Source: Sphingomonadaceae bacterium | GTDB taxonomy: Bacteria > Pseudomonadota > Alphaproteobacteria > Sphingomonadales > Sphingomonadaceae | DNA length: 64,000 nt | Assembly (NCBI GenBank): GCA_025056155.1 | Contig: JANWWL010000006.1 | Location: 62,001 to 126,000 of the forward strand | Direction of reading: 5' to 3' | Shown: positions 30,758 to 42,344 of the stretch, one piece after another | Layout: the number at the start of each line of letters is the position of its first letter | Numbering within the stretch: position 1 is the stretch's first letter | Program-made: the position numbers and the translations under genes | Notes under the pieces: generated by a model | What the model was told of the DNA's origin: nothing | Databases searched by the model: none | What the model saw: only the letters and a program-made list of their open reading frames with translations

Positions 30758-31246
30758 ATGCTGGCGGCCGCCGCGCTGGCCGCGCTGGCGCTGGAGCGCC
30801 ACGGTCGGCTGGTCCGCGCTCGGCGCGACGCGCACACCGATCCCTTGACCGGGCTCCCCAACCGCCGGGGCCTGGCCGCCGCCTGGCCGCGCCGGCGGCA
30901 GGATGCAGCCCTCGAACTGATGTTCATCGACCTGGTGGGCTTCCGGCACGTGAACGGCGCCCACGGGCACGCCATCGGCGATGCGGTGCTCCAGGAGGTG
31001 GCGCGCCGGTTCCGCCGGAGCCTGCCCGCCACGGCCTGGCTCGCCCGCGTGGGCGGGGACGAGTTCGTGGCCGTGGGCCCGCCGGACACGGCGGCGGCCC
31101 TGACGGCGAGCCTGGCCCAACCCATCGCCCTACCCGACGGCCGGTACGTGACCATCGGCCTGCGCATCGGCCGGGCGCCGGTGTTGGGCCTCGATCTCGG
31201 CACGGCGCTGGCCCGAGCGCAGTCGGCCTTGGCCAAGGTGGCCTGA
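30758..31246 (+). CDS. Single-TM stand-alone GGDEF-domain protein (putative diguanylate cyclase)
   Basis: DPLTGLPNRRG, IDLVGFRHVNGAHGHAIGD, RVGGDEFVAV; hydrophobic N-terminus LWMLAAAALAALALE. Confidence 0.82.
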   Translation: MLAAAALAALALERHGRLVRARRDAHTDPLTGLPNRRGLAAAWPRRRQDAALELMFIDLVGFRHVNGAHGHAIGDAVLQEVARRFRRSLPATAWLARVGGDEFVAVGPPDTAAALTASLAQPIALPDGRYVTIGLRIGRAPVLGLDLGTALARAQSALAKVA

Positions 31247-31290
31247 GCCGGTTCAAGGCGCGTTCAACCCGGCCGGCGCAGGCTGCGTCC

Positions 31291-32286
31291 GTGCGCGGGG
31301 TGGTGCTGTCGACCGGCCGAGGGCGCGCGCAGGTTCGCCGAGGCGGGTCCATCCCTGGGCCCGGCCCATGGCGGGCGCTGGCCGCGGGCCTATCGGCGAG
31401 CCTGTTGTGGGCGCCGGCCGTGGCCGGGTGCGGCCCTTGGGCTCCGCCCCGGGGCGTGCCCGCCTGGTGGGGCGGGGCCCCGCCGTCGCCGTCGGCCTTC
31501 CACGCGGCCCTCGCACCCTTCGGAGACTGGCGGCGTCTGGCCGGCGTGGGCGTCGTCTGGGTACCCCGGGTGGGGCCCGGCTGGCGCCCCTGGACGTTGG
31601 GGTGCGGGCCGCGCCGGTCCGTGCCCTACGGCTGGGCCGTTGTCCACTACGGCTGGTGGGGCCTCCACCCGCGCTGGGGCTGGTTCTGGGCGCCCGGCGT
31701 GCGCTTCACGTGGCACGGGCCGCGGGTCCGCTGGGACCTCTGGGGGCCGCCCTGGCAGTCCCCCGCCTGGGCCGGTGCGTGGGCCGCTCATCCCCCCGCC
31801 TGGGCCGTCTATCCCCCCGCGCCGCGGTTCTTCTCCCGGCTCCGCAACCCGGACCCGGATCGGGACCGGCAGGCTTCTCCACTCTCGACGACGGTGCCAT
31901 CCGTCACGCCGGCCGCCCCGCCCCCTCGGGTGGCCGACCCGCCCAACGCCGCATGGGCGGGCATCCCCGAACCGCCCGTCGCCGGGCATGACGGTACGCC
32001 GGCGGCGGCCGACCCGGTACCAAGGCGGCGCGGTTCCGGGCCTGCTGGGCCATGGCGTGACGAAGCGCGCCGGGTGTTGGACCCGATGCCGACCGTCGCC
32101 GCACCCGCGCGGCCGCCGTGGCCCGCGCTGCCGGGCCGCTTGGAGGAGTCTTGGCCCGCCGCCCCTCACGCCTGGTCGGCTGGGCGAGGCCTGCGCGCTT
32201 CCCGCCCGGCTGCGGCATCGCCCCTGGGGGTGGGGCCCACCGCCCCCCATCCGTCGCTTGAAGGAGTGGCCGAGCAGGAACCCTGA
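31291..32286 (+). CDS. Putative lipoprotein, Trp/Pro-rich, with YxWGxW/DUF6600-like segment
   Basis: 332 codons from GTG; hydrophobic leader ending AVAGC (lipobox-like); WVPRVGPGWRPWTLGCGPRRSVPYGWAVVHYGWWGLHPRWGWFWAPGVRFTWHGPRVRW. Confidence 0.55.
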   Translation: MRGVVLSTGRGRAQVRRGGSIPGPGPWRALAAGLSASLLWAPAVAGCGPWAPPRGVPAWWGGAPPSPSAFHAALAPFGDWRRLAGVGVVWVPRVGPGWRPWTLGCGPRRSVPYGWAVVHYGWWGLHPRWGWFWAPGVRFTWHGPRVRWDLWGPPWQSPAWAGAWAAHPPAWAVYPPAPRFFSRLRNPDPDRDRQASPLSTTVPSVTPAAPPPRVADPPNAAWAGIPEPPVAGHDGTPAAADPVPRRRGSGPAGPWRDEARRVLDPMPTVAAPARPPWPALPGRLEESWPAAPHAWSAGRGLRASRPAAASPLGVGPTAPHPSLEGVAEQEP

Positions 32287-32313
32287 CCCCGGATCGGCCA
32301 AAACGCCGTTGCG

Positions 32314-33806
<1,493 letters not shown>

Positions 33807-33807
<1 letters not shown>

Positions 33808-34748
33808 TGCTTTCGCGCAACGCGGCCAACCTGTACTGGCTCGGGCGTTACGTCGAGCGCGCCGACTACCTCTGCCGCCTGCTCGAAGCCACGATCCGGC
33901 TGGCCGCCCTGCCGGCGAGCCACGGCGGGGCCGACGGTGCCTGGGAATCGGCCATTCGCTCGGCCGCCGTGGCCGACCGCTTCGCCGCCTCGGGCCGGCG
34001 CTTCACCGAAGCCGACGTCGGCCACTTCCTGGCGCTCGACCCCACGCATCCCGGCTCGATTCGCTCGTGCCTCGAGATGGCGCGCACCAACGCCCGCAGC
34101 CTGCGCACGGCCCTGACCCTCGAGACCTGGCAGGCCATCAACACGGCCTGGCTCGAACTGCAACGGTTCGGGACCGAAGAGACCGACCCCCTGACCCTGA
34201 TGCGGCTTCTCGACACGGTGAAGCAGGCCCTGTTGGCCTTCGACGGCGCCGCCCACCGCAACCAGCTGCGCGAGGCCACCTACTGGTTCATGCGGCTCGG
34301 CACCTCGCTCGAACGCGCCGACAATACGGCTCGTCTGCTCGACCACAAGTATCACATCCTACTGCCGCGCACCGAACGGGTGGGGGGCAGCCTGGACTAT
34401 TTCCAATGGACGACCATGCTGCGCGTCGTCTCGGCCAACACGGCCTATCGCTGGGTCTACCGGGATTCGGTGAAGCCGTGGCTGGTGGCCGACCTCCTGA
34501 TCCTGAAACCTCAGATGCCCCGGTCGCTCATTGCGTGCTACGAGGACATCGTCTTCTATCTCGACCGGCTGGCCCGCGAGCGCGGCCGGCCCGGCCCCGC
34601 CAACCGGCTGGCCCTGGCCGGCCTCCAGCGGCTGCAAGCCACGAGCATCGACGAGTTGTTCCAGGAAGGCCTGCACGAATTCCTGCTGCGCTTCATCGCC
34701 CAGAACAACGCCCTGGGCGATGCGATCGCCGAGCAATACTTGTTCTGA
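33807..34748 (+). CDS. Alpha-E domain-containing protein (DUF403)
   Basis: MLSRNAANLYWLGRYVERADYLCRLLEATIRLAALP; LERADNTARLLDHKYHILLP; 1-bp ATG/TGA overlap with ATP-grasp. Confidence 0.95.
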
Positions 34749-34760
34749 CGGGGCCCGGCC

Positions 34761-35612
34761 GTGCGCCTGCTGATCGACCATCGCACCGTCTACCGCTATG
34801 AACGGCCGGCAGCCGGCATCGTCCAGATCCTGAAGCTCACCCCCCGCTCGTGCGACTCTCAGTCGGTGCTGGCGTGGCGCATCGACGTCTCGGTCGAAGG
34901 GGTGCTCAAGCCTTTCACCGACGCCCACGGCAACCTGGCCCACGTGTTCTATGCCGACGGGGCCGTGAGCGAACTCGTCCTGCACGTCTCGGGCGAGGTG
35001 ATCACGACCGACACGACGGGCATCGTGAGCGGGACGCCCGAACCTCTGCCCAAGGCCATTTACCTGCGCACGACGCCGCTCACCGAAGCGGACGCCGCGA
35101 TCCGGACGCTGGCCGAGTCCTGCCGCGACCCCGATCCCGTGGCCGAGGCGCACCGGCTGATGCTGGCGGTGCACGAACGGGTGGCCTTCGACCCCGACGT
35201 CACCCATCCCTCGACGGATGCCGCCACGGCCTTCCGCCTGGGGCGGGGCGTGTGCCAGGACTTGGCGCAGATCCTGATCGCGGCCGCACGCCACCTGGGC
35301 CGGCCGGCGCGCTACGTCTCGGGCCACTACGCACCACCCGACCATCCCGAGCAGGAGGCCGCCCACGCCTGGGCCGAACTCGCCCTGCCGGGCCTGGGCT
35401 GGGTGGCCTTCGACCCCACGCACGGGGTCTGCGCCGGGGAAGCGCACGTGCGCGTGGCCGTGGGCTTGGATTCCGCCGACGCCGCCCCGATCCGCGGCGC
35501 TCGGCGCGGAGGCGGAGCGGAGACCCTGCAGGTGAGCGTGCACGGTCGCGCCGTGGCGAGCGACCCGCCCGGCGTTCCGCCTTCGGTGCCATCGGCGGAG
35601 GCGACGCAATGA
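34761..35612 (+). CDS. Transglutaminase family protein
   Basis: RLLIDHRTVYRYERPA; catalytic GVCQDLAQILIAAARHLGRPARYVSG ... HAWAEL ... WVAFDPTHG. Confidence 0.95.
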   Translation: MRLLIDHRTVYRYERPAAGIVQILKLTPRSCDSQSVLAWRIDVSVEGVLKPFTDAHGNLAHVFYADGAVSELVLHVSGEVITTDTTGIVSGTPEPLPKAIYLRTTPLTEADAAIRTLAESCRDPDPVAEAHRLMLAVHERVAFDPDVTHPSTDAATAFRLGRGVCQDLAQILIAAARHLGRPARYVSGHYAPPDHPEQEAAHAWAELALPGLGWVAFDPTHGVCAGEAHVRVAVGLDSADAAPIRGARRGGGAETLQVSVHGRAVASDPPGVPPSVPSAEATQ

Positions 35613-36358
35613 CCTACTGTCTCGGCATCCTGGTGCGCGACGGACTGGTGATGCTGACCGACAGCCGCACCAACGCCGGTATCGACATGGTCTCGCACTA
35701 CCGCAAGCTCCGCGTCTTCGGCGAAGAGGGCAAGCGGATCGTGGCGATCGCGTCGGCGGGTTCGCTGTCGGTGACCCAGGCGGCCATCAACCGCCTGAAC
35801 GAGGGGGTGGAGATCCCGGGCCGGCCGGGGCTGCACTTCGTGGAGACCGCCCCCACGATGTTCCGCGTGGCCGAGGTGGTGGGGCACGCCCTGCGCCAGG
35901 CCCGGCGCGAGATCGACGAGACCGTCCAATCCGAGGACGTGCAGACGGGGGCGAGTTTCCTGGTCGGCGGCTCGATCGGCGGCAAGGCCCCCACCCTGTT
36001 CCTCATCTACGGCGAGGGCAATTTCATCGAGTGCGGGATGGACACGCCCTACCTTCAGATCGGCGAACTGAAGTACGGCAAGCCGATCCTCGACCGGCTG
36101 CTCACCTATCGCACGCCCTTGCCCGAAGCCTTGAAGGTAGGGCTTCTGTCGATGAACTCCACCATCAAGTCGAACCTGTCGGTCGGCCTGCCCATCGACC
36201 TGCTGGTGCTGCGGCCTGGCCACTCCTCGGCGATCACCTTCCGCATCGAGGAGGGCGATCCCTACTATCAGGAACTGGGGCTCAGGTGGCAGCTCGCCCT
36301 TCAGGACGCGCTCGACGCCATTCCCGACCCGCCCTACCTGCCGGCGGCCGAGGGCTAG
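35609..36358 (+). CDS. anbu: Proteasome-type protease Anbu (HslV/20S beta relative)
   Basis: MTYCLGILVRDGLVMLTDSRTNAGIDMVSHYRKLRVF: Thr1 after Met removal, Asp17 and Lys32; ATGA overlap with transglutaminase. Confidence 0.95.
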   Translation: MTYCLGILVRDGLVMLTDSRTNAGIDMVSHYRKLRVFGEEGKRIVAIASAGSLSVTQAAINRLNEGVEIPGRPGLHFVETAPTMFRVAEVVGHALRQARREIDETVQSEDVQTGASFLVGGSIGGKAPTLFLIYGEGNFIECGMDTPYLQIGELKYGKPILDRLLTYRTPLPEALKVGLLSMNSTIKSNLSVGLPIDLLVLRPGHSSAITFRIEEGDPYYQELGLRWQLALQDALDAIPDPPYLPAAEG

Positions 36359-36365
36359 CGAGCGC

Positions 36366-37526
36366 TCAGCGCCCCAGGAGCTCGCGGGCGATGATCACCC
36401 GCATGATCTCGTTGGTGCCCTCGAGAATCCGGTGGACGCGCAGGTCGCGCCACAGCCGCTCGAGAGGATAGTCCATGAGGTATCCGTAGCCCCCGAACAG
36501 CTGGAGCGCTCGGTCGACCACGGCCGAGCCCACGTCGGTGGCGAAGCGCTTGGCCATGGCGGCGAACATCGTCCTGTCGGGGGCCTCGGCCTCGACCCGG
36601 GCCGCCGCCGTCCACAGGAGGGCCCGGGCAGCCTCGAGCTCGGTGGCCACGTCGGCCAGGGTGAAGCGCGTGGCCTGAAAGTCGGCGATGGCCTGGCCGA
36701 ACTGGCGGCGTTCGCGCGTGTAGGCGATGGCCTCGTCCAGCGCCCGCTGCGCGCCCCCCAGCGAACAGGCCGCGATGTTGAGGCGCCCGCCGTCGAGGCC
36801 GGCCATGGCGATGCGAAAGCCCTGCCCCTCGTCGCCCACGCGGTTGGCGACCGGCACGCGCACACCGTCGAAGTGGACCTGCGCCGTGGGCTGGGAGTGC
36901 CAGCCGAGCTTCCGCTCGGGCGCGCCGAACGACACGCCCGGCATGTCCTTCTCGATCACGAGGCAGCTGATGCCTCCGGCGCCCGGCCCGCCGGTGCGCA
37001 CCATGGTGAGGTATAGGTCGCTGGCCCCCGCTCCCGAGATGAAGGCCTTGGAACCCGTGACGATGTAATGATCGCCGTCCCGCTCGGCGCGGGTGCGCAG
37101 CGACGCCGCATCCGACCCCGCGCCGGGTTCGGTGAGGCAATAGCTCGCGATCCGCTCCATCGACACGAGCGAAGGCAGGAAGCGGGCCTTGAGTTCCGCG
37201 TTGCCGAAGCGGTCGATCATCCAGGCCGCCATGTTGTGGATCGACACGAAGGCCGAGGTGGAGGGACAGCCATAGGCCATCTCTTCCATCACGAGGGCGG
37301 CCTCGATGCGCCCCAGGCCCGCCCCGCCATACGCTTCGCCCACATAGATGGCGCCGAACCCCAGGGCGGCCGCCCGGCGCAGCGTCTCGAGGGGAAAGAC
37401 GTGCTCGGCGTCCCAGCGCGCCGCGTGGGGGGTGATCTCCTCGGCCGTGAAGCGGCGGGCGGCCTCGCGGATGGCCTGCTGTTCCTCCGACAGCGCGAAG
37501 GCCGAGACGGGCGTGGTCTGCAGCAT
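36366..37526 (-). CDS. Acyl-CoA dehydrogenase (isobutyryl/short-branched-chain-like)
   Basis: YCLTEPGAGSDAASLRTRAERDGDHYIVTGSKAFISGAG, RRQFGQAIADFQ, QLFGGYGYLMDYPLERLWRDLRVHRILEGTNEIMR. Confidence 0.93.
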   Translation of the reverse strand: MLQTTPVSAFALSEEQQAIREAARRFTAEEITPHAARWDAEHVFPLETLRRAAALGFGAIYVGEAYGGAGLGRIEAALVMEEMAYGCPSTSAFVSIHNMAAWMIDRFGNAELKARFLPSLVSMERIASYCLTEPGAGSDAASLRTRAERDGDHYIVTGSKAFISGAGASDLYLTMVRTGGPGAGGISCLVIEKDMPGVSFGAPERKLGWHSQPTAQVHFDGVRVPVANRVGDEGQGFRIAMAGLDGGRLNIAACSLGGAQRALDEAIAYTRERRQFGQAIADFQATRFTLADVATELEAARALLWTAAARVEAEAPDRTMFAAMAKRFATDVGSAVVDRALQLFGGYGYLMDYPLERLWRDLRVHRILEGTNEIMRVIIARELLGR

Positions 37527-37591
37527 CGCTCGGGTTCCTAGCACGGGCCCCGACGCGGCGGGAGCCCGGCGGCCCGCCGCGGACCCGCCGG

Positions 37592-37620
37592 TTGACGCCG
37601 CCCAGGGGGCCACCCTATGG
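37592..37620 (+). promoter_or_regulatory. Candidate promoter for the rpmH operon
   Basis: TTGACG - 17 nt - CTATGG, about 60 bp upstream of the rpmH start. Confidence 0.45.
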
Positions 37621-37679
37621 CCGACGAGCGATGGGCGTCGGCGCGCCGATCTGCGCCGCAGGAACCAGGGACGAAGACG

Positions 37680-37814
37680 ATGAAGCGCACCTATCAGCCG
37701 TCGCGGCTGGTCCGGAAGCGGCGGCACGGGTTCCGGGCCCGCATGTCGACCCGGGGCGGGCGCCTCGTGCTGTCGCGCCGGCGCGCGCACGGCCGCAAGC
37801 GGCTGACCGTCTGA
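37680..37814 (+). CDS. rpmH: 50S ribosomal protein bL34
   Basis: [44 protein letters not shown]. Confidence 0.98.
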   Translation: MKRTYQPSRLVRKRRHGFRARMSTRGGRLVLSRRRAHGRKRLTV

Positions 37815-37852
37815 CCGACCCGCCCCCTGCCGCGCCGGCCGACTTCCGGCCG

Positions 37853-38182
37853 TTGCCCACCCTCAAGTCCCGGCGCGACTTCCTGGCGGCCGACCGTGGC
37901 ATGCGCATCGTGACCCCGGCGTTTATCCTCCTGGTGCAGCCCAACGCCTGCGGGGCGGCCCGTGCCGGCTTCACGGCCAGCCGCCGGCTGGGCCCGCACG
38001 TGCAGCGCAACCGGGCGCGGCGGCGCCTGCGCGAGCTGGCCCGCCTGTTGAAGGCCGAGGCCGTGGCCGGGGCCGACCACGTGTTCATCGCGCGCCCCGC
38101 CGTGCTCGACCGGCCCTTCCCCGTGCTGCTGGCCGATGGCCGCCGCGCGCTGGCCGCGGCCCGGCGCCGCCTGGGCGCATGA
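37853..38182 (+). CDS. rnpA: Ribonuclease P protein component
   Basis: [42 protein letters not shown]; between rpmH and yidD. Start codon uncertain (TTG 37853 or upstream). Confidence 0.92.
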   Translation: MPTLKSRRDFLAADRGMRIVTPAFILLVQPNACGAARAGFTASRRLGPHVQRNRARRRLRELARLLKAEAVAGADHVFIARPAVLDRPFPVLLADGRRALAAARRRLGA

Positions 38183-38427
38183 CCGGGCCGTCCCTCCCCG
38201 CCCGCGTGCTGATGGCCCTCGTCCGGGGTTACCAGCTTGCGCTGTCGCCGATCGTGGGCCCCTCGTGCCGGTTCCGGCCCAGCTGCTCGGCCTATGCGCT
38301 CGAGGCGCTGCGCCTGCACGGCGCGCTCAAGGGCACGGGGCTAGCCGTGCGGCGTCTGTTGCGATGCCATCCCTGGGGCGGGCAGGGCTTCGATCCGGTG
38401 CCGCCGCCCCGCCCAGGCCCGCCATGA
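38179..38427 (+). CDS. yidD: Membrane protein insertion efficiency factor YidD
   Basis: [58 protein letters not shown]. Confidence 0.97.
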   Translation: MTGPSLPARVLMALVRGYQLALSPIVGPSCRFRPSCSAYALEALRLHGALKGTGLAVRRLLRCHPWGGQGFDPVPPPRPGPP

Positions 38428-40139
38428 CGGCCGAGACCCGCAACCTGGTGCTGGCCACCGTCCTCATGATGGTGGTGCTGTTCGGCTGGCCGCTCCTCGT
38501 CGAGCGGTTCCTGGGCATTCCGGCCACGGCGCCGCCGGCAGCACCGGATGCGGCCGCCCCACCGGCGTCGGCGCCCCCGGCGGCACCCGCCGTGGCCCCG
38601 CCCGCGGTCACTCCCCAGACGCTGCCAGACGCGCTGCGGACGAGCCCGCGGGTTGCCATCCGGGCACCCCGCCTCGAAGGCTCGATCAACCTGGTGGGGG
38701 CCCGCATTGACGATCTGGTGCTCCCCACCCACCGGGTCCGGGTGGAGGCGGGGGCCCCGCCGGTGCGCCTGTTCGCCCCCTCCGGCCTGCCCCAGGGATA
38801 TTTTGCGGGCTTTGGCTGGGTCGGTTCAGGCGCCCCCCCGCCCGATGCCCGCTGGACGGCCGATGCGCCCACCCTTACCCCCGAGCGGCCCGTCACGTTG
38901 ACGTGGACGTCCCCCTCGGGTGCGGTGTTCCGCATCCGCCTTGCCATCGTCGACGACTATCTCCTGGAAGTGACGCAGACGGTCGAGAACCGGGGGCCGG
39001 CGACGATCGAACTGCGCCCGTACGGGTTCGTCAACCGCACGGGCACGGGGCCCGAGCAGGACGCCTTCAACCTGCACGTGGGCCCCATCGCCGTGATCGA
39101 CGGCGTGCTCAAGGAAGGCGAGGTGGGCTACGACCGGCTGCGCGAGGACGGCCCCCGCACCTATGCGACGCAGGGCGGCTGGCTCGGGATCACCGACAAG
39201 TACTGGTTGGCCGCCCTGATCCCCGACCAGCGGGCCCCGGTCGGCATGCGCTTCGTCTGGAGCCCGCAAGGCGACCGCTACCAGACCGACGTGACGGGCC
39301 CGGCCCAGACGGTGCCGCCGGGAACGTCGGCCCGGCAGGTGACCCACCTTTACGCCGGGGCGAAGGAGGTGGCGGCCGTCAACCGCACCATGGAGCGCGT
39401 CGGGGCTCCCCTGTTCGACCGGGCGATCGCCTGGGGCTGGTTCTGGTTCCTGGCCCAGCCCATCTTCTGGCTTCTGAAGACGCTCCACGATGTCTTGGGC
39501 AACTGGGGGCTTGCCATCGTGGGGCTCACCGTCGTCGTTCGGGTGCTTCTGTTCCCGATCGCCAACCGCCAGTACGCCTCGATGGCGAGGCTCAAGCTGT
39601 TCGCGCCGCGCGTCAAGGAACTGCAGGAGCGCTACAGGGACGACAAGGTTCGCCTCCAGCAGGAAATGCTCGAACTCTACCGCAAGGAGAAGATCAACCC
39701 GCTGGCCGGCTGCCTGCCCATCCTGCTGCAGATCCCCATCTTCTACGCCCTCTATAAGACCCTTCTGATTGCCATCGAGATCCGCCACCAGCCGCTCGGG
39801 CTGTGGATCCGCGATCTGTCGGCGCCCGACCCCTTGACCCCGGTCAACCTGTTCGGCCTGTTGCCCTTCGAGCCGCCGGCCTTCCTGGCGGTGGGGGTGC
39901 TGCCCATCCTGCTGGGTGTCACGATGTGGCTGCAGTTCCGCCTGAACCCCGCCCCGATGGACGACGTGCAGAAGGCCGTGTTCGCCTGGATGCCCTGGAT
40001 CTTCATGGTGCTGATGGCCCCCTTCGCCGCGGGCCTGCAGCTCTACTGGATCGTGAACAACCTGATCTCGATCCTCCAGCAATTGTGGCTGAACCGCAAG
40101 TACGCGAGCCCCGCCCCGGCGCCGGCCCGGGGGGAGTGA
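38424..40139 (+). CDS. yidC: Membrane protein insertase YidC
   Basis: [26 protein letters not shown]-terminal insertase domain [25 protein letters not shown]. Confidence 0.98.
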   Translation: MTAETRNLVLATVLMMVVLFGWPLLVERFLGIPATAPPAAPDAAAPPASAPPAAPAVAPPAVTPQTLPDALRTSPRVAIRAPRLEGSINLVGARIDDLVLPTHRVRVEAGAPPVRLFAPSGLPQGYFAGFGWVGSGAPPPDARWTADAPTLTPERPVTLTWTSPSGAVFRIRLAIVDDYLLEVTQTVENRGPATIELRPYGFVNRTGTGPEQDAFNLHVGPIAVIDGVLKEGEVGYDRLREDGPRTYATQGGWLGITDKYWLAALIPDQRAPVGMRFVWSPQGDRYQTDVTGPAQTVPPGTSARQVTHLYAGAKEVAAVNRTMERVGAPLFDRAIAWGWFWFLAQPIFWLLKTLHDVLGNWGLAIVGLTVVVRVLLFPIANRQYASMARLKLFAPRVKELQERYRDDKVRLQQEMLELYRKEKINPLAGCLPILLQIPIFYALYKTLLIAIEIRHQPLGLWIRDLSAPDPLTPVNLFGLLPFEPPAFLAVGVLPILLGVTMWLQFRLNPAPMDDVQKAVFAWMPWIFMVLMAPFAAGLQLYWIVNNLISILQQLWLNRKYASPAPAPARGE

Positions 40140-40816
40140 ACGCCGACCCGCTGGATGCCGCGCGCCGTCTGTTCGCAGGCCCGATCGCCTTCGAGCGCGG
40201 GGTGGCCTCGCTCGACGATCTGCCGGCCGACGACCTGCCCGAAGTGGCGCTGGCCGGCCGGTCGAACGTGGGCAAGTCATCGCTCCTGAACGCGCTGGCC
40301 GGTCGCCGGGGACTGGCGCGGGTCTCCGACACGCCCGGTCGCACGCAAGAGCTCAACTTGTTCCTCGTCGGCCGACCGGCTTCGTTCCGGCTCGTCGACA
40401 TGCCGGGCTATGGCTTCGCCCAGGCCCCGCGCGAGCTGGTGCGCCGCTGGACCCGCCTGGTCCGCGACTATCTGGTGGGCCGGCCCACCCTGCGGCGCGT
40501 CTTCCTCCTCATCGACGCCCGGCACGGGCTCAAGGATCTCGACCGCGAGGTCATGGATCGGCTGGAGCAAGCGGCCGTGTCGTTCCAGTTGGTGCTGACC
40601 AAGGCCGACAAGGTGGCGCGCGTCGAGCCGGTCCGGCAGGCCGTCGCGGCGGAAGCGCGGACGCGCACGGCCGCGCACCCGCAGGTCCTCGCCACCAGTA
40701 GCCTCAAGGGCTGGGGGCTGCCGGAGTTGCGCGCGGCCGTGCGCTCGGCCGCCCTCGGCCTCGATTTCCCCGCCCCGTTGCCGCACGATCCCGATTTCCC
40801 ACCGCAACGGTCTTGA
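40136..40816 (+). CDS. yihA: Ribosome biogenesis GTP-binding protein YihA/YsxC
   Basis: PEVALAGRSNVGKSSLLNALAGR, SDTPGRTQELNLF, DMPGYGFA, LTKADKV; GTG start overlaps yidC stop. Confidence 0.95.
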   Translation: MNADPLDAARRLFAGPIAFERGVASLDDLPADDLPEVALAGRSNVGKSSLLNALAGRRGLARVSDTPGRTQELNLFLVGRPASFRLVDMPGYGFAQAPRELVRRWTRLVRDYLVGRPTLRRVFLLIDARHGLKDLDREVMDRLEQAAVSFQLVLTKADKVARVEPVRQAVAAEARTRTAAHPQVLATSSLKGWGLPELRAAVRSAALGLDFPAPLPHDPDFPPQRS

Positions 40817-40853
40817 TTTCCCGGCCGCCCTGCCCGACGGAGGGTGGGCGCGC

Positions 40854-42275
40854 ATGAAGGCCCTCAACGCCGTCCGATTCGGTGACCGGGAGCTCCTGCC
40901 GCTGGTCGAGGGCGGCAAGGGGATTTCCGTCACCAACCACCGCTCCTCGGGTGCCTGGGCGCGGACGGGGGGCATTGGCACGGTCTCGGCCGTCAACGCC
41001 GACAGCTACGACGACGAAGGTCGCCCCATTCCGCAGGTCTACCGCGCGCGCACGCGGCTCGGCCGGCACGAGGAACTCATCGCCTATGCGATCGAAGGGG
41101 CGGTGCAGCAGATCCGCCGCGCCTTCGACATCGCCCGCGACGAGCTCCTGGCCGGGCGCGGCGCGCTCAACATCAACATCCTGTGGGAGATGGGCGGGGC
41201 CCAGCGCGTGCTCGAGGCCGTGCTGGAGCGCACGCGGGGGCTGGTGAACGGCGTGACCTGCGGGGCCGGCATGCCCTACCGACTGGCGGAGATCGCCGCC
41301 CGCTACGGCGTGTTCTACTATCCCATCGTGTCGTCGGCGCGAGCCTTCCGCGCGCTGTGGAAACGCGCCTACGCGCGCTTTGCCGAGTGGCTGGGCGCGG
41401 TGGTCTACGAAGATCCGTGGGTGGCGGGCGGTCACAACGGCCTGTCGAACGCCGAAGATCCGCGCCAGCCGCAGGATCCCTACCCCCGCGTGCGCGAGCT
41501 GCGCCAGGTGATGCGCGAGGCCGGCCTGCCCGACAGCCTGCCCATCGTGATGGCCGGGGGGGTGTGGTACCTGCGCGAGTGGGAGCACTGGATCGACAAT
41601 CCCGAACTGGGCACCATCGCCTTCCAGTTCGGCACCCGCCCGCTTCTCACCCAGGAAAGCCCCATCCCGGATGCCTGGAAGCGCAAGCTCACCGAGCTGA
41701 AGGAAGGGGATATCCTGCTGCACCGCTTCTCGCCCACCGGGTTCTGGTCGTCGGCGGTGCGCAACAGTTTCCTCACGGAACTCGAAGCCCGCGCCGAGCG
41801 GCAGATCGCGTTCTCGACCGAAGCGGCCGGCGATCACCAGTATGAGCTCGACGTCGGCGTCCCGCGCGGCAAGCAGCGCTGCTACGTGACCCGCGACGAC
41901 CTGTGGCGGGCCAGGACCTGGGCCGCCCAGGGCTTCACCGAAGCGCTGAGGACGCCCGACAACACCCTCATCTTCGTCACCCCCGAACAGCGCGACGCGA
42001 TCCGCCGCGACCAGGCCGACTGCATGGGCTGCCTGTCGCACTGCCAGTTCTCCAGCTGGAAGGATCACGACGACCACACGACCGGCCGGCCGGCCGATCC
42101 GCGCAGCTTCTGCATCCAGAAGACCCTGCAGGCCATCGCCCATGGCGGCGACCCGGACCGCAACCTGATGTTCGCCGGCCACTCGGCCTTTCGCTTCGCC
42201 ACCGACCCCTTCTACTCGAACGGGTTCATCCCGACCGTGCGCCAGCTGATCGACCGGATCCTGACCGGCGATTGA
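40854..42275 (+). CDS. Nitronate monooxygenase / NAD(P)H-dependent flavin oxidoreductase family protein with Cys-rich C-terminal motif
   Basis: TIM-barrel-like VNGVTCGAGMPYRLAEIA, VVYEDPWVAGGHNGL, IVMAGGVW, IAFQFGTRPLLTQES; CMGCLSHC near the C-terminus. Confidence 0.8.
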   Translation: MKALNAVRFGDRELLPLVEGGKGISVTNHRSSGAWARTGGIGTVSAVNADSYDDEGRPIPQVYRARTRLGRHEELIAYAIEGAVQQIRRAFDIARDELLAGRGALNINILWEMGGAQRVLEAVLERTRGLVNGVTCGAGMPYRLAEIAARYGVFYYPIVSSARAFRALWKRAYARFAEWLGAVVYEDPWVAGGHNGLSNAEDPRQPQDPYPRVRELRQVMREAGLPDSLPIVMAGGVWYLREWEHWIDNPELGTIAFQFGTRPLLTQESPIPDAWKRKLTELKEGDILLHRFSPTGFWSSAVRNSFLTELEARAERQIAFSTEAAGDHQYELDVGVPRGKQRCYVTRDDLWRARTWAAQGFTEALRTPDNTLIFVTPEQRDAIRRDQADCMGCLSHCQFSSWKDHDDHTTGRPADPRSFCIQKTLQAIAHGGDPDRNLMFAGHSAFRFATDPFYSNGFIPTVRQLIDRILTGD

Positions 42276-42344
42276 GACCGCTCTGAGCGCGGATGGCCGG
42301 CACGCGGGCGTGACCCCGGGCGGCCGTGGTGCTAAAGTTTCAAG

